DNA from: Hamadaea sp013361475
Lineage (GTDB): Bacteria > Actinomycetota > Actinomycetes > Mycobacteriales > Micromonosporaceae
Direction of reading: 5' to 3'
Assembly (NCBI RefSeq): GCF_040654195.1
Contig: NZ_JBFAHM010000015.1
Span: forward strand, 124,001 to 188,000
DNA: 64,000 nucleotides
Shown here: piece by piece, positions 9,409-17,955 of the stretch
Layout: the number at the start of each line of letters is the position of its first letter
Numbering within the stretch: position 1 is the first letter of the stretch
Notes under the pieces: model-generated
Seen by the model: only the letters and a program-made list of their open reading frames with translations
Told to the model about the DNA's origin: nothing
The model's database searches: none
Translations under genes and position numbers: made by a program

Positions 9409-9615
9409 ATGAGAGACGTTCCGATCCGCGACGACATGATCCGGCTGGGCCAGTTCCTGAAACTGGCCGGTGTCATGGACACCGGCGGCGAAGCCAAGTC
9501 CGCCATCGTCGCCGGCGAGGTCGCCGTCAACGGTGAAGCCGAAGTGCGTCGGGGCAGGCAGCTCCACCGTGGTGACGTCGTCGAGATCGACGGTGAACGC
9601 CTTCGGGTGGCGTAG
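9409..9615 (+). CDS. Small S4-domain RNA-binding protein (YbcJ-like)
   Basis: A 68-residue protein made almost wholly of one S4 RNA-binding fold: IRLGQFLKLAGVMDTGGEAKSAI followed by GEVAVNGEAEVRRGRQLHRGDVVEI. This matches the stand-alone S4 proteins of the YbcJ/YaaA type, thought to bind structured RNA; the exact partner is not known. It ends 5 bp before the convergent MFS gene, leaving no room for a separate terminator. Confidence 0.88.
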   Translation: MRDVPIRDDMIRLGQFLKLAGVMDTGGEAKSAIVAGEVAVNGEAEVRRGRQLHRGDVVEIDGERLRVA

Positions 9616-9620
9616 CGGGG

Positions 9621-10844
9621 TTAGGCGTACGCCGGGCTGCTCCGTTGCGCCCAGCGCACGACGACCGGCATCACCAGCCCGACGATCACGAACACTCCAC
9701 CGAGCAGCAGCCAGCCCGGCGCACCCCAGCTCAGGCAGAGCACCGCGACGACCGACGGCGCGACCACGTTCACCAGGCCGGTGCCGAGGCTGGCGACCCC
9801 GGTGTACTGGCCTTGGGCGTACGCGGGAACGAGGCTGAACCGCAGCTCCATCGAGCCGGCCGCATGCCACAGTTCGCCGACGGTGTGCACCGCGACCCCG
9901 CCGGCGATGAGCAGAGCGGCGGCCCAGCCCGGCAGTCCGGCGGCGGCGGCCGTCAACGCCATTCCGGCCAGGAAAGCCAGGCCCGCGCGGCGGATGGCGT
10001 GCGCTCCCGGGATGCTGCCGTCGACGGCCCGGCCGGCGCGTACCTGGAAGAGCACCACCAGCGCGGTGTTGAGGAGGGTCGCCGCCCCGACGAGCCACCG
10101 CGGCGCGGACGTATGCCCGACAATCCACAATGGCAGGCCGAAGACCAGGACCCGACCCTGGATCGACATGATGGCGTCAAGAACAGTGAAGACCACGTAG
10201 CCCCGGTCGCGCAGCGCCAGCCATCGGCCGACGGTCGACGGCCGTTCGACCGGGGCGACCGACGGCAGGCGAACCGTGATCAGGGCGCTCGCCACGAAAC
10301 TCAGCGCGTTGCCCACGACGACCGCCAGATACGCCGACCGGGTGTCGAACTGCACGGCGAACCCGGCCGCCACCGCACCGAGCGCGGCGGCCAGGTTGGC
10401 GACCGAGCGCAGGTACGCCCGGAACCGCGGCAGCTCGGCGTCGCCGAAGCGGCGTACCAGAGGTGCTCGCGCGGAGACGCTCGCGGTGCGAGCCAGCTCG
10501 CCGACGCACAGCGCGACCAGGAAGACGCCGAACGAGCGGGCCGTGACCAGCGCCGCCATCGCCGCGGCCTGCACGCAGAGCGTGACCAGATAGACCTCGC
10601 GCGGCCCTCGGCGGTCGGCGAGATGCCCGACCGGGATACCCGCGGCGATGCCGACGATCGCCGCGATGCCGAGCGCGGCGGCGACCTGCGCGACCGACAG
10701 ACCGACCACCCGCGTCGCGAACAGCGCCGAGCTGACCATGAACATGCCGCTGCCGAGCATGTTGACGAACGAGGACAGCGCGATGACACGCTGCGGTCCA
10801 GCCTCGGGGAGCGCGGCCCGGATCAATCGCGACAAGATCAGCAC
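9621..10844 (-). CDS. 12-helix MFS transporter
   Basis: A 407-residue membrane protein with about 12 hydrophobic helices in two halves. The motif A loop reads GHLADRRGPREVYL between helices 2 and 3. The general pattern fits small-molecule efflux members of the major facilitator superfamily, though the substrate is not evident. The putative start is ATG 10844. The 3' end abuts the convergent S4 gene. About 130 bp separate it from the toxin remnant upstream. Confidence 0.85.
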   Translation of the reverse strand: MLILSRLIRAALPEAGPQRVIALSSFVNMLGSGMFMVSSALFATRVVGLSVAQVAAALGIAAIVGIAAGIPVGHLADRRGPREVYLVTLCVQAAAMAALVTARSFGVFLVALCVGELARTASVSARAPLVRRFGDAELPRFRAYLRSVANLAAALGAVAAGFAVQFDTRSAYLAVVVGNALSFVASALITVRLPSVAPVERPSTVGRWLALRDRGYVVFTVLDAIMSIQGRVLVFGLPLWIVGHTSAPRWLVGAATLLNTALVVLFQVRAGRAVDGSIPGAHAIRRAGLAFLAGMALTAAAAGLPGWAAALLIAGGVAVHTVGELWHAAGSMELRFSLVPAYAQGQYTGVASLGTGLVNVVAPSVVAVLCLSWGAPGWLLLGGVFVIVGLVMPVVVRWAQRSSPAYA

Positions 10845-10977
10845 GCGGTGCAGGCTAGCGGCCTTGCCGCCCTGCGGGGAGTCGGTTCGTCGCCCGATAC
10901 CGCGCGACGGCCCAGGCTGCTAACTTACTTGTACGCGATCAGCCGAGACAGACCTCGTCGCCCGGAACGGGTTCTTG

Positions 10978-11413
10978 CTACGAGTTGCCGACTTCGATCT
11001 CCTCTGCCCAGGCGAGAAGTCTGATAACCATCGCTTCGACCTGGTCGGCATTGAGCTTGTACGACTCGAACGCTGAAGCGGGAAGTCGCGTGACAGCCTG
11101 GAGGGCCTCAGCGAAGATCCCGGCTTCGAATCCTGGGTCATGGTCTGCGGCCATCTGCTGCAGTTCGGGCCCGGTGTACCGACCGTCTTTCAGTACTCCA
11201 TACACGTCGATGTAGTCACGCACCGCGGCCCGCCCGAACAAAGCGCACAGCTTGTTCGCCGCCGCATCCACCGGATGCAACACCGGACCGATCGCCAGTG
11301 GTACTGGCGGAAAAGCGCGCCAGTCCACTCCGAGCTCGACAGTGCTGCTCTCGCCGGAGGCGGGGTCGGCGACTCCCGGCGACTCGAGCCAGGCGCTCAT
11401 GAAATGGATCCAT
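10978..11413 (-). pseudogene. AbiEii-type nucleotidyltransferase toxin, internally deleted and frameshifted
   Basis: An ATG at 11413, five bases after the partner's stop, begins MDPFHERLARV, the usual N-terminus of actinobacterial AbiEii-type toxins as I recall them. The reading frame then departs from the family. The C-terminal part (DPASGESSTVELGVDWRAFPPV, then HPVDAAANKLCALFGR and RDYIDVYGVLKDGRYT) continues in a different frame, which opens at ATG 11400. About 60-80 codons with the nucleotidyltransferase core are missing. So a deletion joined codon ~11 to the C-terminal half out of frame. A C-terminal fragment of about 140 residues could still be made from ATG 11400 but would lack the catalytic site. 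Family length and start are from memory, not from a search. Confidence 0.7.
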
Positions 11414-11418
11414 CGATC

Positions 11419-11760
11419 TCAAGCCGCTCCGGGCAGACCCGGGAAGCGGGATTCCCATAGATCCCGGACCTTGCGAGGCAACCAGAGCCGACGCCACACC
11501 CGGGCCAGGGTCGCGCCGTCGATGAATGCACGTAGATCCTCCACCCGCATCGACTCCCGGAGGACGACCTCATACATGAGGTTGCGTTGACGAGGATCGG
11601 ACAGGTCGTAACGGCCCTGCTCAGACCAGTCCAGACGCGGTGGCAGCTCGACCACCCCTGTGGTAGGTCCGGTCAGCTCTTCCAGCGAATCCGGCACCGT
11701 ATAGGGTCGGCCATCTTCGTACAAAGTCCGTGGCTGCACCATATGAACATTATCTAGCAT
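11419..11760 (-). CDS. Putative antitoxin/partner of the AbiEii-like gene
   Basis: A 113-residue soluble protein. Its middle (VVELPPRLDWS...YDLSDPRQRNLMYEVVLRE) and C-terminal end (LRAFIDGATLARVWRRLWLPRKVRDLWESRFP) match a conserved actinobacterial protein that usually precedes AbiEii-type nucleotidyltransferase genes, which suggests an antitoxin role. The stop codon is five bases before the ATG of the toxin remnant, the tight spacing expected of a translationally coupled pair. The antitoxin-like gene is intact while the toxin is broken. Function is inferred from context. Confidence 0.6.
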   Translation of the reverse strand: MLDNVHMVQPRTLYEDGRPYTVPDSLEELTGPTTGVVELPPRLDWSEQGRYDLSDPRQRNLMYEVVLRESMRVEDLRAFIDGATLARVWRRLWLPRKVRDLWESRFPGLPGAA

Positions 11761-11964
11761 CCGTGCGTCGCCACTCCAGACCTGCCGCGCGAGGCGGCAA
11801 TTGTCAAGTATTCGTGCGGCTTCTGGGATCTTCCCGCCGCAATCAGGACATAAACCGGATGCCTAGATCATTTGGATGAGTCGGGTGTCGCGGTGCGCGG
11901 CGGCCTGTTTACTCGGGCGTGGTCTTGCGTCAAGATCGTTGAAAGTCCGGGTTGGAGGCGGGAG

Positions 11965-14907
11965 ATGACCAGGGAGGCAGCGACAGGCGAGCTGTTGTCC
12001 GGCGCTGCCGCGGTGTCGCCGCCGGCGTTGGTCGGCCGTGACGAGGAACTGGCCCGGCTGGGCGAGGTCGTCGCGACGCCCCCGGCCCTGGTGCTGATCG
12101 AGGGAGAAGCCGGGATCGGCAAGACCCGTCTCCTGGAGGAGTTCCTGGCCGCGGCTGGCGGTGGGTTCACTGCTTTGACGGCGACCTGTCCACCGCTGCG
12201 GGAGCCGTGCACGCTAGGCCCGATTGTGGACGCGGTGCTGGCGACCGGCATCAGTACGCTCGCCCCGCTGGAGCTGAGCCCGTTGGCGGGGGCGCTGCGT
12301 CCCTTGTTCCCGGAGTGGGCGCAGGAACTGCCGCCCGCGCCGGAACCGGCCGAGGACGCCACCGCCGCCCGGCATCGTGTCCTGCGCGCATTGGCCGAAC
12401 TGGTCGACAAGCTGGGCGTCACGTTGCTCGTCATCGACGACGCCCAGTGGTCGGACGACGCGACCAGGGAGTTCGTGCTGTTCCTGGCGAACCGGGAGGG
12501 CGCTCGTCTCAGCATCGTGGTGGCGTATCGGCCGGAGGACCTCGTCGAGGACTCCTGGCTGCGGAGGCTTTCGGCGCTGTTGCGGCCGCACCGTTCCCGG
12601 CTCCGGCTCGTGCTGGAACCGCTCGGCCAGGCCGAGACGGCGGCGTTGGCGATGTCGATGCTGGCGGGGGAGGCGGTCTCCGACGGGTTCGCGCGCCACC
12701 TGCATGTGCACACCGACGGTGTTCCGCTCGCGGTCGAGGAGTGCGTACGCCTGATGGCCGGCCGGGGCGACGTCATCCGGCACGTGGGTGTCTGGAAGCG
12801 GCTGCCGCTGGAGGAGATCATCGTGCCGCCGACGGTGCGGGACACCGTCCTCGAGCACGCGGGTCAGCTCGCGCCGGCGACGCAGGCCGTGCTGCGCGCG
12901 GCGGCCGTCGTCGCCGAGCCGGTCGCCGAGCGGCATCTGATCCAGATCAGCGGGCTGGCGCCGGAGGAGTTCGAGGCGGGTGTGGCCGAGGCGATGGCGC
13001 ATCGTCTGCTGCACCAGCGGGACCGGCAGCGGTTGTCGTTCCGCCACGTGCTGGCCGGCCGGGCGGTCTACGACGCCATCCCCGAGCGCGAGAAGCGCAC
13101 GCTGCACGAGCGGGCCGGCCTCGCGCTCGAAACGCTGGCGCCCTTGCCGTTGGCCCAGTTGGCGAACCACTTCCGGCACGCCGGCGATGGCGAACGGTGG
13201 CGCAAGTACGCCGGGCTGACCGTCGACGTGGCGGTGCAGACCGGCGACGAGGCGACGGCCGGAGCGGTGCTGTACGACCTCGTGATCAACGGCGATGTGC
13301 CGGTCGACCAGCTCTCCGCGCTCGTCGACCGCCTGCCGCTCGGCGCGTTGACGGGAACGACGCGGCTGGCGGACGTCGCGCAGGTGTTGCGACGGCGGCT
13401 CGATCAGCCTTTGTCGGACCGCAGCGTCGAGGCCGACCTGCGATTCCAGCTGGCCCGGATCCTCAACGACCTGGAAGACTACGGCGGTGCTCGCTCCGAA
13501 ATGGAGCGTGCCCTGCCGCATCTGGCTCGCACGGACGTGTCCGCCGCGCTGGCCATGCTGGTGCTCGGCTGGCCGCGCGGGCGTTCGACGGTGTCCACCC
13601 ATGTGGCGTGGCTGGACCGGGCGGCCGAACTCCTGCCCGGACTTGAGCGGTCGGAGCGGCTGCGCATCGTCGCCGGACGGGCGGCCGCTTTGCTGACCTT
13701 GGGCGTCGAGCGTGGCTGGACGGAGGCCCAGGAGATTCCGGCCGAGGCCGGCGCGGGCCGGGATCGTCGAGTCATCACCGGCGGGCATCTCAACGTCGGC
13801 CACGCGGCGCTCCGTTGGGGAAGGTACGCCGAGGCGAGCCGATGGCTCGGGGCCGCGCGCCGGTTGGCGGAGGACAACGAGCAGTCGCGGCTCGAAGGTC
13901 TGATCCTGGGCTCGCAGCTGCACCTGGACTGGATGACCGGCACCTGGGACGGGCTCGCCGAGCGCGCCGCGACGCTGGCCGGGGATGAGAACGTCCCGCC
14001 GGTCAGTCGGCTGGAACCGGCCCTGATCGGCGGCCTGCTGCACCTGGCGTCCGGGCGTCCGGCAGTCGCCGCAAAGGAACTTGAACACGTCATGGAGACG
14101 GTGCGAGGCTTCGACGCCTGGGAGTTCCTGGCGGAGGCCGCAGCGGCGCTGACCCGGATCAGGCTGCGGGAAGACCGTCCCGACAAGGCGTTGGAGTCCT
14201 CCGACGAGGCCTGTGCCATCATCGTGGCGAAGGACATCTGGATCTGGGGGACCGAGATCGTCCCGGCGCGCGTACGGGCGCTGGCGGCTGCCGGGGCCAC
14301 GGCGGAGGCCCGGGATCTCCTGGCGCGGTTCGAAGCCGGTCTAGCGGAGCGGCCTGTGCCCGCGCCGTTGGCGGCCGCCGCGGAGTGCCGTGCCGTGCTC
14401 GCCGAGAGCGCCGGCGAGTACGCCATCGCAGCGGACCTGTTCGAGCAGACGGCGCTCGCCTGGGCCGCACTGCCTCGGCCGTATGAGGCCGCACTGGCGC
14501 AGGAACACCAGGCGTCGAATCTGCTGCGGGCGGGGTCCGAAGCGGCCGGTCTGGAGCTGCTCACCGATGTGCTGAGCGCTTTTGCGGCACTCCCGGCGAG
14601 CGGCGACGTGGACCGGGTCGCCCGGACACTACGCGAACACGGGCAGCCGGTGCCGCGTACCTGGCGTGGGGGTCGCCGCGGCTATGGCACTGATCTGTCT
14701 CCGCGAGAACTCGAAGTGGTCGCGCTGGCCGCTGAGGGCCACACGAACCAGGAGATCGCCCGCCAGCTTCACCGCTCGCACCACACCGTGGCCAGCCAGT
14801 TGAAGTCGGCCATGCGCAAACTGGGCGCCGGGTCGCGTACCGGGTTGACTGCCAAGGCGATCGCGGCGGGTGTCGTGGCCGAACCGGGATCCACCACCGG
14901 CCCCTGA
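11965..14907 (+). CDS. Large LuxR-family regulator with AAA ATPase domain (LAL type)
   Basis: A 980-residue LAL regulator. An AAA/STAND ATPase occupies the N-terminus: GEAGIGKT (residues 47-54) and a Walker B strand LLVIDDAQWSDD around residue 160. A long helical, TPR-like middle follows. A C-terminal LuxR helix-turn-helix begins LSPRELEVVALAAEGHTNQEIA near residue 913. Such proteins activate transcription after sensing an inducer with the ATPase part. ATG 11965 is chosen because GGAGGCGGGAG abuts it; the frame is open further up. The subtilase locus directly downstream on the same strand is the natural candidate target, but no binding site is identified. Confidence 0.92.
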   Translation: MTREAATGELLSGAAAVSPPALVGRDEELARLGEVVATPPALVLIEGEAGIGKTRLLEEFLAAAGGGFTALTATCPPLREPCTLGPIVDAVLATGISTLAPLELSPLAGALRPLFPEWAQELPPAPEPAEDATAARHRVLRALAELVDKLGVTLLVIDDAQWSDDATREFVLFLANREGARLSIVVAYRPEDLVEDSWLRRLSALLRPHRSRLRLVLEPLGQAETAALAMSMLAGEAVSDGFARHLHVHTDGVPLAVEECVRLMAGRGDVIRHVGVWKRLPLEEIIVPPTVRDTVLEHAGQLAPATQAVLRAAAVVAEPVAERHLIQISGLAPEEFEAGVAEAMAHRLLHQRDRQRLSFRHVLAGRAVYDAIPEREKRTLHERAGLALETLAPLPLAQLANHFRHAGDGERWRKYAGLTVDVAVQTGDEATAGAVLYDLVINGDVPVDQLSALVDRLPLGALTGTTRLADVAQVLRRRLDQPLSDRSVEADLRFQLARILNDLEDYGGARSEMERALPHLARTDVSAALAMLVLGWPRGRSTVSTHVAWLDRAAELLPGLERSERLRIVAGRAAALLTLGVERGWTEAQEIPAEAGAGRDRRVITGGHLNVGHAALRWGRYAEASRWLGAARRLAEDNEQSRLEGLILGSQLHLDWMTGTWDGLAERAATLAGDENVPPVSRLEPALIGGLLHLASGRPAVAAKELEHVMETVRGFDAWEFLAEAAAALTRIRLREDRPDKALESSDEACAIIVAKDIWIWGTEIVPARVRALAAAGATAEARDLLARFEAGLAERPVPAPLAAAAECRAVLAESAGEYAIAADLFEQTALAWAALPRPYEAALAQEHQASNLLRAGSEAAGLELLTDVLSAFAALPASGDVDRVARTLREHGQPVPRTWRGGRRGYGTDLSPRELEVVALAAEGHTNQEIARQLHRSHHTVASQLKSAMRKLGAGSRTGLTAKAIAAGVVAEPGSTTGP

Positions 14908-14957
14908 TGTTGTTTCACCAGCTCTAGGTATCGCGATCGCAGGCTGTCCTGATCAGG

Positions 14958-15125
14958 ATGCAGAGCATGCCAGATCGTGACGACGACGACCAGAACCAGC
15001 TGACGACGCCTCCGGAGGACGGCGTACGCGAGCGTGCGACCGCACGGCCCGCCGACGAGCAGCCGCGAGCCCGGCCGGGCGGCGACCCGGACGGCCACCC
15101 CCACGACCACTACGTGCCGCTCTAG
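14958..15125 (+). CDS. Small acidic/proline-rich hypothetical protein (55 codons)
   Basis: An ORF too short for most gene callers, between the LAL regulator and the subtilase. From ATG 14958 it encodes 55 residues; ATG 14967, with AGGA 8 bases upstream, would give 52. The product has no hydrophobic segment and begins with four aspartates (PDRDDDDQNQ), then a proline/arginine-rich part and a His-rich tail, DGHPHDHYVPL. Third codon positions are about 85% G or C, like neighbouring genes. No cysteines and no known domain. The stop is 42 bp before the protease start, so cotranscription is likely. Confidence 0.45.
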   Translation: MQSMPDRDDDDQNQLTTPPEDGVRERATARPADEQPRARPGGDPDGHPHDHYVPL

Positions 15126-15167
15126 GCCACCCCGAACCCCCACCCCGAAAGAAGATGAGGAACCCCC

Positions 15168-17921
15168 ATGCCTGTCTTCCCCTCCCATCGGCGGAGATCC
15201 GCCGCAGTCCTGCTGGCGGTGGCGGCGACCGCGCTGGCGGTGACGGTCACGGCACCCGCGGCGGCCAGCCCCACCGCGCCCGGCACACCATCCACTGTGT
15301 CCAAGAACAAGATCCGTCCTGACCTGCGCAAACAGCTGGAAAGCCGGGATCGCACCGACTTCTGGATCGCCTTCGCGGCCAAGGCCGACCTGTCGAAGGC
15401 CGCGTCGATCAAGGATTGGAACGCCCGCGGCACGGCGGTCGCGGTGGCGTTGAAGCAGACCGCCGCCGAGAGCCAGCGGTCCGTCCGCGGAACGCTCGAC
15501 TCGGCCGGCGTCAAGTATCAGAGCTTCTGGGCCACCAATGCGATCAAGGTGACCGGAGGCAAGCGTGCCCTCGTCGAGGCACTGGCGACCCGAGCCGAAG
15601 TGGCGTCCGTGTCACCGTCGTTCAAGGTCGAGCCGCCCAAGGTCACGACGTCCACGACCGCGCACACCTTGAGCGCCGTGGAGTGGGGAGTGGCCAACAT
15701 CCAGGCCGACGACGTGTGGGCCGAGTACGGCGTACACGGTGAGGGCATCACGATCGCCAGCATCGACACCGGCGTCCAGTACGACCACCCGGCTCTGGTT
15801 CGTCAGTACCGCGGCAACAACGGCGACGGGACGTTCGACCACAACTACAACTGGTTCGACGCCGCCGGCACCTGCGGCGCCACTCCGTGCGACGGCCACG
15901 GCCACGGCACCCACACGATGGGCACGATGGTCGGCGACGACGGGGCCGGTCACCAGATCGGCGTCGCCCCCGGCGCCAAGTGGATCACCGCCAACGGCTG
16001 CTGCCCGGACGACACAGCGCTGATCGCGTCAGGACAGTGGATGCTGGAACCCACCGACCTGGCCGGGCAGAACCCCGACGCGAGCAAGCGCCCCAACATC
16101 GTCAACAACTCGTGGGGCTCCACCACCCCGAGCGACGAGCCGATCCTGGAGGACATCAGCCTCGCGTGGACCGCCTCGGGCATCTTCGGCATCTTCGCCA
16201 ACGGCAACTCCGGCCCCGCGTGCCAGACCAGCGGCTCACCGGGCAGCCGCGTGATCAACTATTCGGTCGGCGCGTATGACGCGACCAACGCGATCGCCGA
16301 CTTCTCCTCCCGGGGCTCCGGTCAGGACGGCGCGATCAAGCCCGACATCTCCGCTCCGGGCGCGTCGATCCTGTCCAGCCTGCCCGGCAACCGATACGAA
16401 GCCTGGGACGGGACGTCCATGGCCACCCCGCACGTCGCCGGAACGATCGCGCTGCTGTGGTCGGCGGCCGGGGCGCTGGTCGGCGACATCGACGAAACAC
16501 GTGCCCTGCTCGACGGCACCGCCATCGACAGTCCCGACAGCCAGTGCGGCGGAACCGACGGCGACAACAACGTCTTCGGCCAAGGCCGCCTCGACGCGCT
16601 CGCGCTGCTCAAGTCCGCGCCCATCGGCGCGGTCGGGCGGGTGGGCGGAACCGTCACCGACACGGCCGGTACGCCGATCGGCGGAGCGCGGGTCACCATC
16701 ACCGGACCGGTCAACCGCCAGCTGAGCACCGCCGCCGACGGCACCTTCCTCTCCGGAGTCCTGCCGATCGGGACCTACACGGTCAGCGTGAAGAAGTACG
16801 GCTACGAGGAACCGAGCGTCAGCGCCCAGATCAACCAGGACGCGACGACGACGCTGAACGTCGAACTCGTCGCCCTGCCCTTCACAACGGTCAGCGGCAC
16901 CGTCACCGACGGGTCCGGCCACGGCTGGCCGCTCTACGCCAAGCTCACCATCGACGGCTACACCGAAGGCCCCATCTTCACCGACCCCGTCACCGGCCGC
17001 TACAGCGTCCGCCTGCCCGCGTCGACCGCGTACCAGGTGCACGTCTTCCCGCAGTACGACGGCTACGCCACCACCGACCGCACGGTGCGGCTCGGCGACG
17101 CCGACCTCACCTACGACGTGTCGCTGACCGCCGACGCGTCCAGCTGCACCGCACCGGGATACCGGTGGAACGGGGCCGGCGAGGACTTCACCGGCTGGAC
17201 CAGCCCCACGGACGGCTGGACCTCCTCCGGTCAGCCCGCGTGGCGCTTCGACAACCCCGGCTACCGCACGGCGCCCAACGACGCCGGTGGCCGATTCGCG
17301 ATCGCCGACCCGGCGTACGCGGGCGCCAAGCGCTTCGACACCACGCTCACCTCACCCGCGTTCGATCTGTCCCGGCAGGACAGTCCCCAGATCGCCTTCG
17401 ACACCGCGTACTACGGCACCAGCAGCCAGCGGGCCGACGTGGACGTCAGCGTCGACGGCGGCAAGACGTGGACGACCGTGTGGCAGAAGACCACCGGCAA
17501 CACCTTCGGCCGCGTCACCGTCGCGCTACCGCAAGCCGCGCACCGGTCCGACGTCCGTCTCCGGTTCCACTACCAGGGGCGCAACGGCACCTGGTGGGCC
17601 CTCGACAACGTCTTCGTCGGTACGCACGCCTGCGTCGTGGCCGACGGCGGCCTCGTCCTCGGATACGCCAAGGACACCACCGGTGCGCCGGTGTACGCCA
17701 CCGTCGCGCGTACCGGCAACCCGCAGGAGTCCGCCACCACGGTGACCACCCCGGTCGACCCGAACGTCGGCGACGGCCTCTACTGGCTGTTCAGCAGCGC
17801 GACCGGGCCGACCGAACTCACCGCCACCGCCGCCACCTACGCCGGAGCCACCGCGACGGTCTCGGTGGTCAAGAATGCGATCGTCACCCAGGACTGGACC
17901 CTGACCAGGGCCGGTGGCTGA
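15168..17921 (+). CDS. Secreted subtilase (peptidase S8) with accessory beta-sandwich domains
   Basis: A 917-residue exported serine protease. Residues 1-33 are a Sec signal peptide ending AAAS. An inhibitor-I9-type propeptide follows to about residue 165. The S8 domain carries Asp200 (SIDTGVQYDHP), His246 (HGHGTHTMG), the oxyanion Asn in NNSWGS, and Ser417 (GTSMATPHVAGT). Two carboxypeptidase-regulatory-like beta domains lie at about 490-570 and 575-660, then a jelly-roll region, about 665-830, with paired aspartates (DVDVSVDGGKTW) like MAM/immune-inhibitor-A modules. No sorting signal is seen, so the enzyme is probably released. The next gene starts 34 bp downstream. Confidence 0.93.
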   Translation: MPVFPSHRRRSAAVLLAVAATALAVTVTAPAAASPTAPGTPSTVSKNKIRPDLRKQLESRDRTDFWIAFAAKADLSKAASIKDWNARGTAVAVALKQTAAESQRSVRGTLDSAGVKYQSFWATNAIKVTGGKRALVEALATRAEVASVSPSFKVEPPKVTTSTTAHTLSAVEWGVANIQADDVWAEYGVHGEGITIASIDTGVQYDHPALVRQYRGNNGDGTFDHNYNWFDAAGTCGATPCDGHGHGTHTMGTMVGDDGAGHQIGVAPGAKWITANGCCPDDTALIASGQWMLEPTDLAGQNPDASKRPNIVNNSWGSTTPSDEPILEDISLAWTASGIFGIFANGNSGPACQTSGSPGSRVINYSVGAYDATNAIADFSSRGSGQDGAIKPDISAPGASILSSLPGNRYEAWDGTSMATPHVAGTIALLWSAAGALVGDIDETRALLDGTAIDSPDSQCGGTDGDNNVFGQGRLDALALLKSAPIGAVGRVGGTVTDTAGTPIGGARVTITGPVNRQLSTAADGTFLSGVLPIGTYTVSVKKYGYEEPSVSAQINQDATTTLNVELVALPFTTVSGTVTDGSGHGWPLYAKLTIDGYTEGPIFTDPVTGRYSVRLPASTAYQVHVFPQYDGYATTDRTVRLGDADLTYDVSLTADASSCTAPGYRWNGAGEDFTGWTSPTDGWTSSGQPAWRFDNPGYRTAPNDAGGRFAIADPAYAGAKRFDTTLTSPAFDLSRQDSPQIAFDTAYYGTSSQRADVDVSVDGGKTWTTVWQKTTGNTFGRVTVALPQAAHRSDVRLRFHYQGRNGTWWALDNVFVGTHACVVADGGLVLGYAKDTTGAPVYATVARTGNPQESATTVTTPVDPNVGDGLYWLFSSATGPTELTATAATYAGATATVSVVKNAIVTQDWTLTRAGG

Positions 17922-17955
17922 CATGACGACCTTCACCTCACGAAGGAGCCGCCCC

